From Desulfobacteraceae bacterium (GTDB lineage Bacteria; Desulfobacterota; DSM-4660; Desulfatiglandales; HGW-15), in assembly GCA_003819975.1 (NCBI GenBank), contig RPPU01000020.1, forward strand, positions 1 to 17,623: a DNA stretch of 17,623 bases, read 5' to 3'. Made by a program: the position numbers and the translations under genes. The notes below the pieces were generated by a model. The model did no database searches and had not been told where the DNA came from. It saw only the letters and a list, made by a program, of their open reading frames with translations. Below are positions 6,892-15,412 of the stretch, one piece after another (position 1 is the stretch's first letter; the number at the start of each line of letters is the position of its first letter).

Positions 6892-7935
6892 ATGACGACC
6901 AAACACCGGGCTTCCGTCTCCATCCATATACTGTATGCCTTGCTGAGATATGCGGAAGGTGTTCATATCGATCGGGCAGCGGTTTGCGCGCAGGCCGGCA
7001 TTCAACTGCCGGACCCGGAAAAAGGCAATCAGGAGGCGCGCATTCCGGTTGCGCAGTACGATGCGGTTTGGCAACAGGTCTTTCGCCAAGCCCATGATGC
7101 GGATTTCGGGCTGCATTTTGCAGAGGCAACGCATCGCTTTCCGCGCGGCGATATCCTTTCAGCCGTGATGCTGAACAGCTCCACCATCGGCAGCGCGCTG
7201 GCAAAGCTGGTCCGTTATCATGACCTCGCCAACGACTTCGTGAAACCGCGCCTGGAGCGGCAAGGGGGGCGCGTGCACATGGCTTTGGAGCCCATGCAAG
7301 ACACTCCGGCATTTGACCGGCAGTATGCGGAAAGTCTGCTGGCGCATCTGGCTTTGACTTTGCGCGCTTTATCGGAAGGGCGGGCGATTGGCCTTGAAGC
7401 CCGTTTCGTTCATTCACGCCCGGCGGATACGACCGTGCATTGCCGTATTTTCGGACGCCGGCCGGTTTTCGGTTCCAAACAAAACGAGTTGGTCATCGCC
7501 GCCGACGATTGGGAGCGGCCGATTTTTCTGGCCAACCGGGAATTGTTGGAACAGTTCGAACTGCTTGCGCAAGAACGGCTGCGGCGGTTGCGGCCGGTTG
7601 AAACCTGGACCGAGCGGGTCAGAAACCTGATCGGCAAACAGGTGTTGCAGGGAGAGAAGCCGGGCTTAACCGCGACCGCACGCGAGTTGGCGCTCAGTCC
7701 CCGTCATCTTCAGAACAAGCTGTCGGCCGAGGGCGCGACTTTTCAGGCGCTCCTCGACCAGGTCAGGCTGGAGATCGCCCAGCGCAGCCTGCGCCGGCCG
7801 GACACGACGATCTGCGATGTCGCCTTCCTGCTCGGCTTTGCCGAGCAGAGCGCCTTTGACCGGGCATTCAAGCGCTGGACCGGCCTCACTCCCAGGGCGT
7901 ATCGGGATAAACGCAATAAAATTCAAAGCGGGTAA
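6892..7935 (+). CDS. AraC-family transcriptional regulator with arabinose-binding-like N-terminal domain (347 aa)
   Basis: The C-terminal about 95 residues are a typical AraC/XylS double HTH: LTATARELALSPRHLQNKLS is the first helix-turn-helix, and TTICDVAFLLGFAEQSAFDR followed by AFKRWTGLTPRAYR is the second, including the family signature. The N-terminal about 230 residues resemble the ligand-binding domain of the OruR/arabinose_bd class, which respond to small organic effectors. Divergent from the MerB-like gene across a 112-bp gap and equally GC-rich, so it most likely controls that gene; this is inference from context. Known mer operons use MerR, so an AraC partner is unusual. The ATG at 6892 has only a weak GAGA upstream. 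Confidence 0.9.
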   Translation: MTTKHRASVSIHILYALLRYAEGVHIDRAAVCAQAGIQLPDPEKGNQEARIPVAQYDAVWQQVFRQAHDADFGLHFAEATHRFPRGDILSAVMLNSSTIGSALAKLVRYHDLANDFVKPRLERQGGRVHMALEPMQDTPAFDRQYAESLLAHLALTLRALSEGRAIGLEARFVHSRPADTTVHCRIFGRRPVFGSKQNELVIAADDWERPIFLANRELLEQFELLAQERLRRLRPVETWTERVRNLIGKQVLQGEKPGLTATARELALSPRHLQNKLSAEGATFQALLDQVRLEIAQRSLRRPDTTICDVAFLLGFAEQSAFDRAFKRWTGLTPRAYRDKRNKIQSG

Positions 7936-8285
7936 GAATGATAAAATCTGTCTAAATTATGAATATTGAGGATTTTTTTATATTATCTCTCTGTTATAAT
8001 TGAATAATTATAGGGTTTTAAGGCCATAACATTTTTTTTGAACCGGAATGGAATTCTATATTAAATAGTTTTCAATATGATTATTATTAGAAGAAGGATT
8101 TTTTTGTTTTTGACATTATACTAAATGATAAATTGTAAAAGATTTTGGATCTCTATCTATATTTAATTTTGTAAAATTAATGAAAATAATTTAATCTTTG
8201 ATTTAGATATATTATAATTATATAAATTAGTATAAAGTGTGATACTTTAAGAATTTCGATTAAATAAGAAAGTGAATATGAGCAT
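7936..8285. other. AT-rich 350-bp intergenic region, no gene seen
   Basis: Very AT-rich stretch between the AraC-type gene and the TIGR04255 cassette, with stops in all frames. TTGACA occurs near 8110 but no good -10 is found 16-18 nt later. The boundary to the GC-rich sequence before it is abrupt and could mark the edge of an acquired segment. It presumably contains the promoter of the following operon. Confidence 0.6.
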
Positions 8286-9107
8286 ATGGTAGAGAAAATC
8301 GGCAATGAACTCCCTAATTATAAAAAACCCCCCGTTATCGAGGTGGCGTGTGGAATTATCTTCCCTCGGATTATGGATTTTAAAACCACTCATTTCGGAT
8401 TATTTTGGAATAAAATTCGAGAGCAATTTCCCATTGTTGAACAAGCGGCTCCATTACAATATTCAACTGGTGAAAAAAGAACGCCGGAAAATCCAGAAAT
8501 TCTTCTTGATTTGATTCCACCACTCCCAAGAACATGGTTTATTAATGAAAGAAAAGACGCTCTTATCCAATTACAAAAAGATCTGTTTTTCTATAACTGG
8601 CGAAAGATGGGTGAAGAAGAATCCTACCCGCGATATATAAAGGTTATCGAAACCTTCAAGGCATATTTTACTCTTTTTCGGAATTTTCTTAAGGAAGAAA
8701 AACTTCCAAATATCAACCCAAGCCAGTGTGAATTGACCTATATTAATCATATCCCCAAGGGAGAAGGTTGGGAAACGGTTTCAGATATCAACAATGTGTT
8801 GAATGACTTAAATTGGGGATCAAAAAACAATAGATTCTTTCCGGAGCCGCAATTTATGAATTGGCAAACCGGATTTGAATTACCAAATAAAAAAGGACGT
8901 CTTCACGTTAAGTTGGATTTTGCAAATAGGAAAACCGATAACCAGCCGCTTTTTATTCTTGAAATTACAGTCCGCGGCTTGGGTGAAGATCGTTCTGAAG
9001 ATGCTATTTGGGATTGGTTTGATCTTGCCCATGTATGGATTGTTAAGGGTTTTGCGGATTTGACAAATTTAAATACACAGAAGATGATTTGGGAGCGAGA
9101 TGTGTGA
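8286..9107 (+). CDS. TIGR04255 family protein (273 aa)
   Basis: Matches the sporadically distributed TIGR04255 family, whose function is unknown. Hallmarks are the N-terminal PPVIEVACGIIFPRI, the segment PLPRTWFINERKDALIQLQKD followed by FFYNWRK and YPRY, and QCELTYINHI in the middle. Length is typical for the family and no catalytic motif is known to me. First gene of three with overlapping ends (TGATG junction at 9105-9109), so translation is coupled. The ribosome-binding site is weak. The patchy distribution of the family and the AT-rich base composition point to horizontal transfer; a role in defence is possible but not shown. Confidence 0.88.
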   Translation: MVEKIGNELPNYKKPPVIEVACGIIFPRIMDFKTTHFGLFWNKIREQFPIVEQAAPLQYSTGEKRTPENPEILLDLIPPLPRTWFINERKDALIQLQKDLFFYNWRKMGEEESYPRYIKVIETFKAYFTLFRNFLKEEKLPNINPSQCELTYINHIPKGEGWETVSDINNVLNDLNWGSKNNRFFPEPQFMNWQTGFELPNKKGRLHVKLDFANRKTDNQPLFILEITVRGLGEDRSEDAIWDWFDLAHVWIVKGFADLTNLNTQKMIWERDV

Positions 9108-9769
9108 TGCGGACTGCAAGCTCGATTAACGATGATTTTGATTTTAGTTGGGGCGAAGAAGCCGATAATGCTGCAACTGTTATAAACCACCCGAATAGGC
9201 CAGATTATTGCTACAAGGACATAATTGCCAATAATAGCCTGCCGAAAGCATTAAAATCTTCGAGAACGGATCCAATAAAATGCGAAATCATCCCTTTTCC
9301 ATCTTCAGGAAGTCCTTTTGATCAAATTGATGAAATATATATCGATGATGATCACAAAGCATTGTCGGTGATTAAAAATATTCCAAAATCTTTAAAGCTT
9401 GAACATGCCCAACGTATTGCCAATCGCCTTCAATATTTATATGATGTTTCCAAAGAAGATGATCCGGATGAAATTGCCATATCATCTCAATCAATGGAAT
9501 GCTTTTTAAAATTTTTTGCACAGGATGAAAGATTTGGATATCCGGATATTGCTTTAACACCATCTAAGAATATTCTGGTGGAATGGCGAATAGGGCCCGA
9601 TCAAAATTTTGCTATAGAATTTTTATCAAAAAATGATACATATTTTGCACTGTTTGCGCCAGACCCAAAACATCCTGAGCGAGTTGCAAGAGTATCAGGG
9701 AGTGTATCAATAGATTCAGTATTGGATATTATTAAACCATATGGTATTCTTTCATGGATTCTTCGGTAG
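9107..9769 (+). CDS. Uncharacterised second gene of the TIGR04255 cassette (220 aa)
   Basis: I do not recognise a named family. The N-terminal about 70 residues are polar and probably flexible. The C-terminal half (SSQSMECFLKFFAQDERFGY, then PDIALTPSKNILVEWRIGPD and FAIEFLSKNDTYFALF) looks like a compact alpha/beta domain. The ATG at 9107 shares its A with the TGA of the preceding gene, and GGGAG lies at 9091-9095. An upstream in-frame TTG at 9089 is less likely. Its 3' end overlaps the next gene by 16 bp. No transmembrane segment or nucleotide-binding motif is visible. Confidence 0.8.
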   Translation: MRTASSINDDFDFSWGEEADNAATVINHPNRPDYCYKDIIANNSLPKALKSSRTDPIKCEIIPFPSSGSPFDQIDEIYIDDDHKALSVIKNIPKSLKLEHAQRIANRLQYLYDVSKEDDPDEIAISSQSMECFLKFFAQDERFGYPDIALTPSKNILVEWRIGPDQNFAIEFLSKNDTYFALFAPDPKHPERVARVSGSVSIDSVLDIIKPYGILSWILR

Positions 9770-10194
9770 AAACCTTAGAAATTAAACCTCAAGACCATAT
9801 TTGCAGATATTGTAAGCGCTCTTGGATTTCAGAAGAGGGGAGAGTGATGCGAACTGCTTTTATGCTGCGTTCTAGTGAGGAATTTCTTTCCGTTAATTGG
9901 TTGGAATATTTTCGATTTTATGACCGCAAGAAGGAGATGCAAAGGATACGTGATGCCCTTCAGAAAAAATTGCGCATCGGTGTTGATGCTAAAATTGCTG
10001 TTTTGCAAACCGGAAAAATGGTAGATTATGTGTATAATAGAAGCCAGGACCATCGCAAATTATCGGTTAAGCATAAACCCGAGGAGAACGATCCTTCGCA
10101 TAGCGGTATTTTTGGATTAAAGGATGAGCATGATCTGTTTATCGCGGAGTTAATTGCAGAAGTCATTCAAGAGACATATCCTGCCAAGGAATAA
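9754..10194 (+). CDS. Uncharacterised third gene of the TIGR04255 cassette (146 aa)
   Basis: Function unknown. It has an N-terminal C-R-Y-C pair (residues 17-20), then MRTAFMLRSSEEFLSVNWLEYF, and a C-terminal segment DPSHSGIFGL followed by FIAELIAEVIQETYPA. The LSVNWLEYF and DPSHSGI blocks look like conserved family motifs that I cannot name. The single CxxC without a second pair does not make a complete zinc ribbon. The start overlaps the preceding gene and has no clear Shine-Dalgarno, which suggests translational coupling. Last gene of the cassette; 206 bp without a gene follow. Confidence 0.75.
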   Translation: MDSSVETLEIKPQDHICRYCKRSWISEEGRVMRTAFMLRSSEEFLSVNWLEYFRFYDRKKEMQRIRDALQKKLRIGVDAKIAVLQTGKMVDYVYNRSQDHRKLSVKHKPEENDPSHSGIFGLKDEHDLFIAELIAEVIQETYPAKE

Positions 10195-10400
10195 AAATAT
10201 AGAGATAAGTATCAGATCATTTTTTTCATTTCATCTTCCTTACCTCAGATTGCTTTAATGGTCGGATTATGGTTTCTCAGTTTCATAATAAACGACCTAA
10301 ATGATATTATCATGCTTGAAAAGCCCTCTTTAAGGAAGGGATAATCGATGACCCGATGTGAAATATGATGCGCGGATTTTTTTAGGACTAAAGAGATCAA

Positions 10401-10592
10401 ATGACCAAAGACCGGGATGATAAGATTGTCAACGAATCGGGCGTGGACGAGAGTTTGATCGCCGCATTCATCAGGATGTCGCCCGAAGAGCGATTGCTGG
10501 CCAATGATAGAATGGTTCAGACCATTTTGGAGTTGAGAGATGCCTTTAAACGGCGAAAAACCGATGAATCCGAATTTAAGCCTGGCTCTTGA
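10401..10592 (+). CDS. Small acidic/helical protein paired with a nucleotidyltransferase (63 aa)
   Basis: A predicted all-helical small protein: VDESLIAAFIRMSPEERLLA, then NDRMVQTILELRDAFKRRK. Its last 53 bp overlap the nucleotidyltransferase gene in another frame, giving a compact bicistron. Size and arrangement resemble an antitoxin or an accessory subunit, but no antitoxin family is identified. The upstream sequence AAAGAGATCAA gives a weak ribosome site. Start ATG 10401. Confidence 0.65.
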   Translation: MTKDRDDKIVNESGVDESLIAAFIRMSPEERLLANDRMVQTILELRDAFKRRKTDESEFKPGS

Positions 10593-11046
10593 TGAGCTTC
10601 TAAAAGCCGGTGTCGATTTTATCCTGGTTGGGGGTCTCGCCGCTGTTGTCCAAGGCGCCCCGGTCACTACGATGGATGTGGATATCGTCCACAACCAATC
10701 TCCTGAGAATATAGACAAACTACTTGCCTTTCTTGATTCGGTCGATGCCTTTTATCGACGTTTGGACGATAAGCTGATCAAGCCCAAAAGGGACGAGCTG
10801 TCGGGGAAGGGCCATGCGCTTTTCACGACACGGCTTGGGCCTATAGATGTCTTGGCCGTCATTGAAGAAGGAAGATCTTATAACGATCTTTTGGATTATA
10901 CCGTGAAAATTGATTTTAGAGGTCACACCTTAAGGGTGTTGGATCTTAAAATGCTAATCGATCTTAAAAAAAATTCAACTGATCTAAAGGATAAACAGCG
11001 GTTGCCGGTGCTTAAAGCAACACTGCGGCAATTGGAAGAGAAATAA
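10540..11046 (+). CDS. Nucleotidyltransferase-fold protein (168 aa)
   Basis: The N-terminal core DFILVGGLAAVVQGAPVTTMDVDIV has the GG ... D-x-D signature of the polymerase-beta-like nucleotidyltransferase fold, in the arrangement used by AbiEii/DUF6036-type proteins (GGLAAV then T-x-D-x-DI). The C-terminus is short and helical (LRVLDLKMLIDLKKN), as in that group. The target molecule is unknown. It overlaps the small upstream gene by 53 bp, so the pair is likely one functional unit, possibly toxin-antitoxin-like. Start ATG 10540 is assumed; an in-frame ATG at 10564 (MNPNLSLALDELL) is equally plausible. Confidence 0.8.
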   Translation: MPLNGEKPMNPNLSLALDELLKAGVDFILVGGLAAVVQGAPVTTMDVDIVHNQSPENIDKLLAFLDSVDAFYRRLDDKLIKPKRDELSGKGHALFTTRLGPIDVLAVIEEGRSYNDLLDYTVKIDFRGHTLRVLDLKMLIDLKKNSTDLKDKQRLPVLKATLRQLEEK

Positions 11047-11293
11047 ATAGCGGATCATTTCCTGTAAGTTTTTCCTTCAGATCTCTTTGGTCACCTTCGG
11101 AATGCACTGGATCAGGAGGTCTTTTTTGCGTTCGGGTAAATAAGCCGATTGCAAAGGGACTTGATCTCGACCTTATTTTAAATTACGACATGACCTTTTT
11201 TTTCCAGATGTAGGGCTTCATCATGGCGCATCAGAGCCAGGCCGTTGCTCATTCCATAAGGTTTTTTATTTCCTTGGCAGAAAGGCGGTTCTT

Positions 11294-11875
11294 ATGAAAA
11301 AAGTACTATTGTTATTGGCTAATGGATTCGAGACTTATGAAGCCTGCGTATTTATCGACGTGATCGGTTGGAACCTGGCGGATGGCGACCGTAATACGCA
11401 ATTATTCACCGGCGGTTTGACCAAGGAAGTCAAGAGCACCTTTGACCAGAAAATGATCGTGGATTTCACCATCGATCAGATCAACGTGGACGATTTCGAG
11501 GCCTTGGCGATTCCGGGTGGATTTGAGGAATACGGGTTTTATCAGGATGCGTATGACGAGAGATTCCTAAACCTGATCCGGGCCTTCCATGAAAAAGGGA
11601 AAATCATTGCTTCCATTTGCGTGGCAGCCTTGTCGGTCGCCAAAAGCGGAATATTGAAAGGCAAGCAGGCTACGACTTATAACAGGATGGGCGGCCGACG
11701 TCAGAAGGCCTTGGCCGAATTCGGCGCGATCGTCAAGAACGAGCCGGTGGTCATGGACTCCGGGATTATTACCTCCTGGAATCCTTCGACGGCCATGGAT
11801 GTGGCTTTTCTGCTGCTGGAATTGTTGACGAGCAAGGAGAAAGCCGATTATATTAAGGATATGATGGGATTCTAA
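11294..11875 (+). CDS. DJ-1/PfpI family protein (193 aa)
   Basis: Class I glutamine-amidotransferase-like fold. The N-terminal KKVLLLLANGFETYEACVFIDVI contains the conserved glutamate of the DJ-1 active site (E in GFETYE). The nucleophile is C109 in the elbow IASICVAALSVAKSGILKG. ALAIPGGFEEYGF is the expected GG loop. Members act as glyoxalase/deglycase-like enzymes, chaperones or proteases; this one cannot be placed more precisely. Start ATG 11294 with AGGCGG just upstream. The 247 bp before it contain no gene that I can support. It is followed by 140 bp of heptamer-repeat sequence. Confidence 0.88.
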   Translation: MKKVLLLLANGFETYEACVFIDVIGWNLADGDRNTQLFTGGLTKEVKSTFDQKMIVDFTIDQINVDDFEALAIPGGFEEYGFYQDAYDERFLNLIRAFHEKGKIIASICVAALSVAKSGILKGKQATTYNRMGGRRQKALAEFGAIVKNEPVVMDSGIITSWNPSTAMDVAFLLLELLTSKEKADYIKDMMGF

Positions 11876-11880
11876 AGGAA

Positions 11881-11990
11881 GGCTGAAGGCTGTAGCGATT
11901 TAGGCTGTAGGAAGAATTTAAGAAATAGATTGACCTTATTAATTACGGATTTCAATTATGTTTTGCTATAGTCTAAACAGCTTCAGTCTA
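11881..11990. repeat. Degenerate heptamer repeats in inverted arrangement
   Basis: From 11881 the units GGCTGAA, GGCTGTA, GCGATTTA, GGCTGTA and GGAAGAA follow each other. On the opposite strand at 11990-11966 the related units GACTGAA, GCTGTTTA and GACTATA occur. The two blocks form an imperfect inverted repeat around a unique AT-rich centre, upstream of the metallo-beta-lactamase-fold gene. Confidence 0.6.
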
Positions 11991-12015
11991 TTAACCTTTT
12001 TAGGCGAGGCATATT

Positions 12016-12765
12016 ATGCAAATGCAACTCATTCGTAATGCAACGGTCAAATACCAGTACGGCGGTCACAAATTCATCACGGATCCTTATCTGGCGGCCA
12101 AGCATTCAAGGCCGTCTTTTACGGGTAAATCACTCAATCCGCTGACGGATTTGCCCTGTTCGCCGCAAGAGGCAATTTCCGGAATGGAAATGGCGATCAT
12201 TTCCCATCTGCATTCGGACCATTTCGATCCCTTGGCCCAGGAATTATTGCCCAAGGACACGGCTATGATCTGTCAACCTGAAGACGCGGAACCCATTCGT
12301 AAAATGGGATTCAGGGAAGTGCTGCCGATTCAGGAGCGGATGGAATGGCGCGGAATCACGATCCTGCGCACTAGTGGGCAGCATGGGAGTGGCGAAGTCT
12401 TGAGCGATATGGGCACGGTGTCCGGATTTATTTTCAAAGCCAAAGGCGAACCCTTGGTTTACTGGACCGGCGACACGATTTGGTGCGAACCCGTGGCCCA
12501 GGTCATTAAAGAAGTCAAGCCGGAGGTGATTCTGACCCATTCCTGCGGCGCGGTTTGGGGCAAGCAGGTCCTGATCGTGATGGATGCGGCCCAGACCGTG
12601 GCGGTCTGCCGGGCGGCTCCCCAAAGTAAAGTCGCGGCGATCCATATGGAGGCCTTGGATCATGCCACGGTTACGCGCGCGGAATTGCGACGATATGCCG
12701 AGGCCCAGGGCATCGGGCCGGAGCAGATGTTGATCCCGGCGGATGGAGAAAAAGTGTTTTTCTAA
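12016..12765 (+). CDS. Metallo-beta-lactamase-fold hydrolase, UlaG-like (249 aa)
   Basis: Metal-dependent hydrolase of the MBL superfamily. The metal motif H64-L-H66-S-D68-H69 is intact, GQHGSG about 50 residues later supplies a further histidine, and YWTGDTIW gives the bridging aspartate. The last ligand is probably in AAIHMEALDH. The N-terminus (LIRNATVKYQYGGHKFITDPYL) is like the UlaG/YtnP-type branch that acts on small molecules. The substrate is unknown. Start ATG 12016 with GAGG seven or so bases upstream. It lies between the DJ-1 gene and the decarboxylase gene on the same strand but separated by gaps, so co-transcription is uncertain. Confidence 0.88.
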   Translation: MQMQLIRNATVKYQYGGHKFITDPYLAAKHSRPSFTGKSLNPLTDLPCSPQEAISGMEMAIISHLHSDHFDPLAQELLPKDTAMICQPEDAEPIRKMGFREVLPIQERMEWRGITILRTSGQHGSGEVLSDMGTVSGFIFKAKGEPLVYWTGDTIWCEPVAQVIKEVKPEVILTHSCGAVWGKQVLIVMDAAQTVAVCRAAPQSKVAAIHMEALDHATVTRAELRRYAEAQGIGPEQMLIPADGEKVFF

Positions 12766-12824
12766 ATGATTCCGCCGTTCATGGTTTCTAGTCAGGGAAT
12801 GTCATTTATTGAGGGAAGATCGTC

Positions 12825-14291
12825 ATGAAAAAATTCAATGATTTCAGGAAAACAGTCGATCCCGGGGAAATCAAAACCGTCGGTTACCGGTTCATTGATG
12901 CGATGGCCGAGTACATGGATCGCGTCCAGAATACTGATCAGAAAGTAGTCCACTATCTGCCGCCGGATCAAAGTCACGCTTTTTTCGATGAACCGATGCC
13001 TGCCGAGGGCCGGGAGTTGGATGAAGTGCTGGGGAAAATCCGGGATCTTTTTCTGAAATATGCCCAGAATATGGCCAGCCCCATGTACATGGGACATCAG
13101 GTTTCCCATCCCCTCATTTTATCGGCTTTGGCCGAGGGGCTGGGCAGCGCCGTGAACCAGGGACTGGCTATTTTTGAGATGTCGCCGACCGGGACCATGA
13201 TTGAAAAGCGGATCATGCGTTGGCTGTGCGATGCGGTCGGGTACGGCCGACAAAGTGACGGTACGATTGTTTCCGGCGGCACGGCCGCCAACCTCACCGG
13301 GATCATGGTCGGGCGCACGATCAAGGCGGGTTTTGATATTTGGCGGCAAGGGGTTGCAGAGCCCATGATCGGTTTTTGCGCGGCGCGCAGTCATTATTCG
13401 GTCGAGCGGGCGTTCGGCATTTTAGGGCTCGGCACGCAAAATTTGGTGCGGGTCGAGGAAACGCCGGATTTCAGGATGGACCCGGATCGTCTGCGGCGCG
13501 CCGTTAAGCAGTGCCTGGCGGAAAAGAAAAAACCCTTTCTGGTAACGGCCCTTGCGGGTTGCACGCCGGTCGGCGCTTTTGATCCCCTGGATGAAATCGC
13601 CGATATTTGCGAAGAATACGACTTATGGTTGCATGTCGACGGCGCACACGGCGCGGCCTTTGTTTTTTCGGAGAAAATGAAACCGTTGCTGAAAGGGCTC
13701 GAAAGAGCCGATTCGATCAGTCTCGACCCGCATAAGATGATGTTCATGCCCATGTCTTTGGGAACCGTGATGTTGAAAAATCAGAAGCATTTGGACCGGA
13801 CTTTTAACGTGGCCGCCCCTTATCTTTTTCAGAAAACCCAGCGGGATTTGGGCTGCCTGAATCTCGGCGAACGCACCATCCAGTGTTCGCGCGGGTTTGA
13901 TTCCTTCAAACTCTGGGTGTGCCTCCAGCATTACGGGATTCGCTATTTCGGCGCAATGATGGAGCATTGCGTGCAAATGACCCGCTATCTGTATGAACGC
14001 CTGCGGGAAGATCCGGATTTCGAGCCGTTGCACGATCCGCAGTGCAATATTTTATGTTTTCAGTATGTCCCCGATCCCTTAAAGAGAAGAAACAGGGAAG
14101 CCGTCGACGCGTTCAACCTGGAGGTTCGCGAAGCTCTGAACCGGACGGGCCAAGCTTGGATCACAACGACCGTGTTTGCGGGCAAGCGCCTGCTGCGCAC
14201 GACCATTATCAATCCCCGCACCGTTAAAGAACATGTGGATCGGTTGATTCAGGCGATCAAGGAAACAGGCGCGAAGCTGCAGAGCGGATAA
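12825..14291 (+). CDS. PLP-dependent group II amino acid decarboxylase (488 aa)
   Basis: Aminotransferase-fold decarboxylase of the glutamate/aromatic-L-amino-acid group. SGGTAAN at residues 150-156 is the PLP phosphate loop, HVDGAHGA (270-277) holds the PLP-binding Asp272, and LDPHK has the Schiff-base Lys304 in the usual context. Length matches the family (about 480 residues). MASPMYMGHQVSHP near residue 85 resembles the substrate-pocket loop of this group. Substrate cannot be told from sequence by eye: aromatic amino acid, glutamate, cysteine sulfinate and diaminobutyrate decarboxylases are all candidates. Start ATG 12825 with GAGGGA upstream. The frame is complete. Confidence 0.92.
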   Translation: MKKFNDFRKTVDPGEIKTVGYRFIDAMAEYMDRVQNTDQKVVHYLPPDQSHAFFDEPMPAEGRELDEVLGKIRDLFLKYAQNMASPMYMGHQVSHPLILSALAEGLGSAVNQGLAIFEMSPTGTMIEKRIMRWLCDAVGYGRQSDGTIVSGGTAANLTGIMVGRTIKAGFDIWRQGVAEPMIGFCAARSHYSVERAFGILGLGTQNLVRVEETPDFRMDPDRLRRAVKQCLAEKKKPFLVTALAGCTPVGAFDPLDEIADICEEYDLWLHVDGAHGAAFVFSEKMKPLLKGLERADSISLDPHKMMFMPMSLGTVMLKNQKHLDRTFNVAAPYLFQKTQRDLGCLNLGERTIQCSRGFDSFKLWVCLQHYGIRYFGAMMEHCVQMTRYLYERLREDPDFEPLHDPQCNILCFQYVPDPLKRRNREAVDAFNLEVREALNRTGQAWITTTVFAGKRLLRTTIINPRTVKEHVDRLIQAIKETGAKLQSG

Positions 14292-14355
14292 AGACCGGAT
14301 TTTAATGTTCCGGGGTTCACCGTATACCGTTCAAGTTTTACGATTCAATGATAAA

Positions 14356-14381
14356 ATCCCCCTCTTCCCTTTCAAGGGGAT
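14356..14381 (+). terminator. Weak terminator-like hairpin after the decarboxylase gene
   Basis: ATCCCC (14356-14361) pairs with GGGGAT (14376-14381) across a 14-nt loop, and TTTT follows at 14388-14391 after six other bases. The long loop and short T-run make it a poor intrinsic terminator, but its position between two convergent genes fits. Confidence 0.3.
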
Positions 14382-14464
14382 CTCGACTTTTAGAATTTAA
14401 TAGTTACTACCGGGGATTTCATGGGCGGCAATTGCCAAGATAGAGATGCAGTGTTGGGGGTCAA

Positions 14465-15334
14465 TCATGCCGATGTCTTGTTCTCTTCCCGAATAATGTT
14501 CAGAAACGCTTCCAGGGCTTTGGTGGCGACCGCGTCCTTGCGGCGCATGAAAACGATCGACATATGGCGATGCTCTTCGGGCAGGCGGTGGATCGTAAGC
14601 TTGTCCAAATAATTGAGGCGCTTGATCAGGGAAAGGGGAAAGAGGGTGATGCCGAGGCCCCCTTCCACGCAGCCCAGGATGCCTTCATGGGTGCCGAACT
14701 CCATGATTTTTAAAGGCGCCAATCCTTGCCGATGCGACCAGGCTTCCAGAGCGGATCGGTATTTACAACCCTTGGAAAAAACCATGAGGGTCGGGTTTTT
14801 CAGTTGGCTCGGTGTTTTGATATGAGGCGCCGTCAAGGCTACCAACTCTTCAATGAACATGGTTTCCTGGGTCAACTCCGCATGTTCGACCGGACCGAGC
14901 AGAAAAGCGCCGTCCAGTTTGTAATCCAGGACCATTTGCAGCAGCGTATCGGTCGAACCGGTTTTGACGGAAAAATCGACTTCCGGATACTCCAGGACAA
15001 AGCGGCTGACCGCTTTGGGCAGGCGCACGGCAGCCGTGGAATCAAGTGATCCAATCGATAAAGGGCCCTTTACTTGGTCGGATTCGCGCACGGCTTGTTC
15101 CGCTTCTTGCATGAGTTTGAGCACCCGGCGGGTGTAATCCAGCAAAGTCAAGCCGTCGGGTGTCAATTCCATGCCCCTTTTTTTGCGGTACAGAAGCTTG
15201 ACACCCAGCTCGTCCTCTAATTGGCGGATCCGGGTGGTGACATTGGATTGGACGCAATTTAAGCGGCCGGCTGCTTTGGAAACGCTGCCTTCCTCAGCCA
15301 CGGCATAAAAAATTTTTAGGGCGCTTGTATCCAT
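14465..15334 (-). CDS. LysR-family transcriptional regulator (289 aa)
   Basis: The N-terminal winged HTH is typical: ALKIFYAVAEEGSVSKAAGRL, then NVTTRIRQLEDELGVKLLYR and RGMELTPDG. It is followed by the two-lobed effector-binding domain (GPLSIGSLDST, DGAFLLGPVEH, GTHEGILGCVEGGLGITLFP). I chose ATG 15334 because MDTSALKIF is the standard LysR beginning and GAGG lies seven bases upstream; a longer frame upstream is not needed. It is divergent from the EamA/LUD/4Fe-4S operon over a 412-bp gap, so control of that operon is plausible. The effector is unknown. Confidence 0.92.
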   Translation of the reverse strand: MDTSALKIFYAVAEEGSVSKAAGRLNCVQSNVTTRIRQLEDELGVKLLYRKKRGMELTPDGLTLLDYTRRVLKLMQEAEQAVRESDQVKGPLSIGSLDSTAAVRLPKAVSRFVLEYPEVDFSVKTGSTDTLLQMVLDYKLDGAFLLGPVEHAELTQETMFIEELVALTAPHIKTPSQLKNPTLMVFSKGCKYRSALEAWSHRQGLAPLKIMEFGTHEGILGCVEGGLGITLFPLSLIKRLNYLDKLTIHRLPEEHRHMSIVFMRRKDAVATKALEAFLNIIREENKTSA

Positions 15335-15412
15335 ATAGGACCTCAACCTTATCGACAAAAAATGGTCAATAAATGAAAGAGAAATATTACCGTTTCCAAT
15401 CGTTCGCATTTT

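Noticed and set aside
8110..8140. TTGACA in the AT-rich gap as promoter of the TIGR04255 cassette
   Set aside because: The hexamer 17 nt downstream (TTGTAA) is a poor -10.
10245..10718. 157-codon - strand frame across the small gene and nucleotidyltransferase
   Set aside because: Lies opposite better-supported + strand genes, has no ribosome site and no domain.
11077..11170. Short - strand frame (33 codons, containing QSAYLPERKKDLL) in the gap before the DJ-1 gene, possibly a gene remnant
   Set aside because: Looks protein-like but is too short, has no start and matches no family that I recognise.
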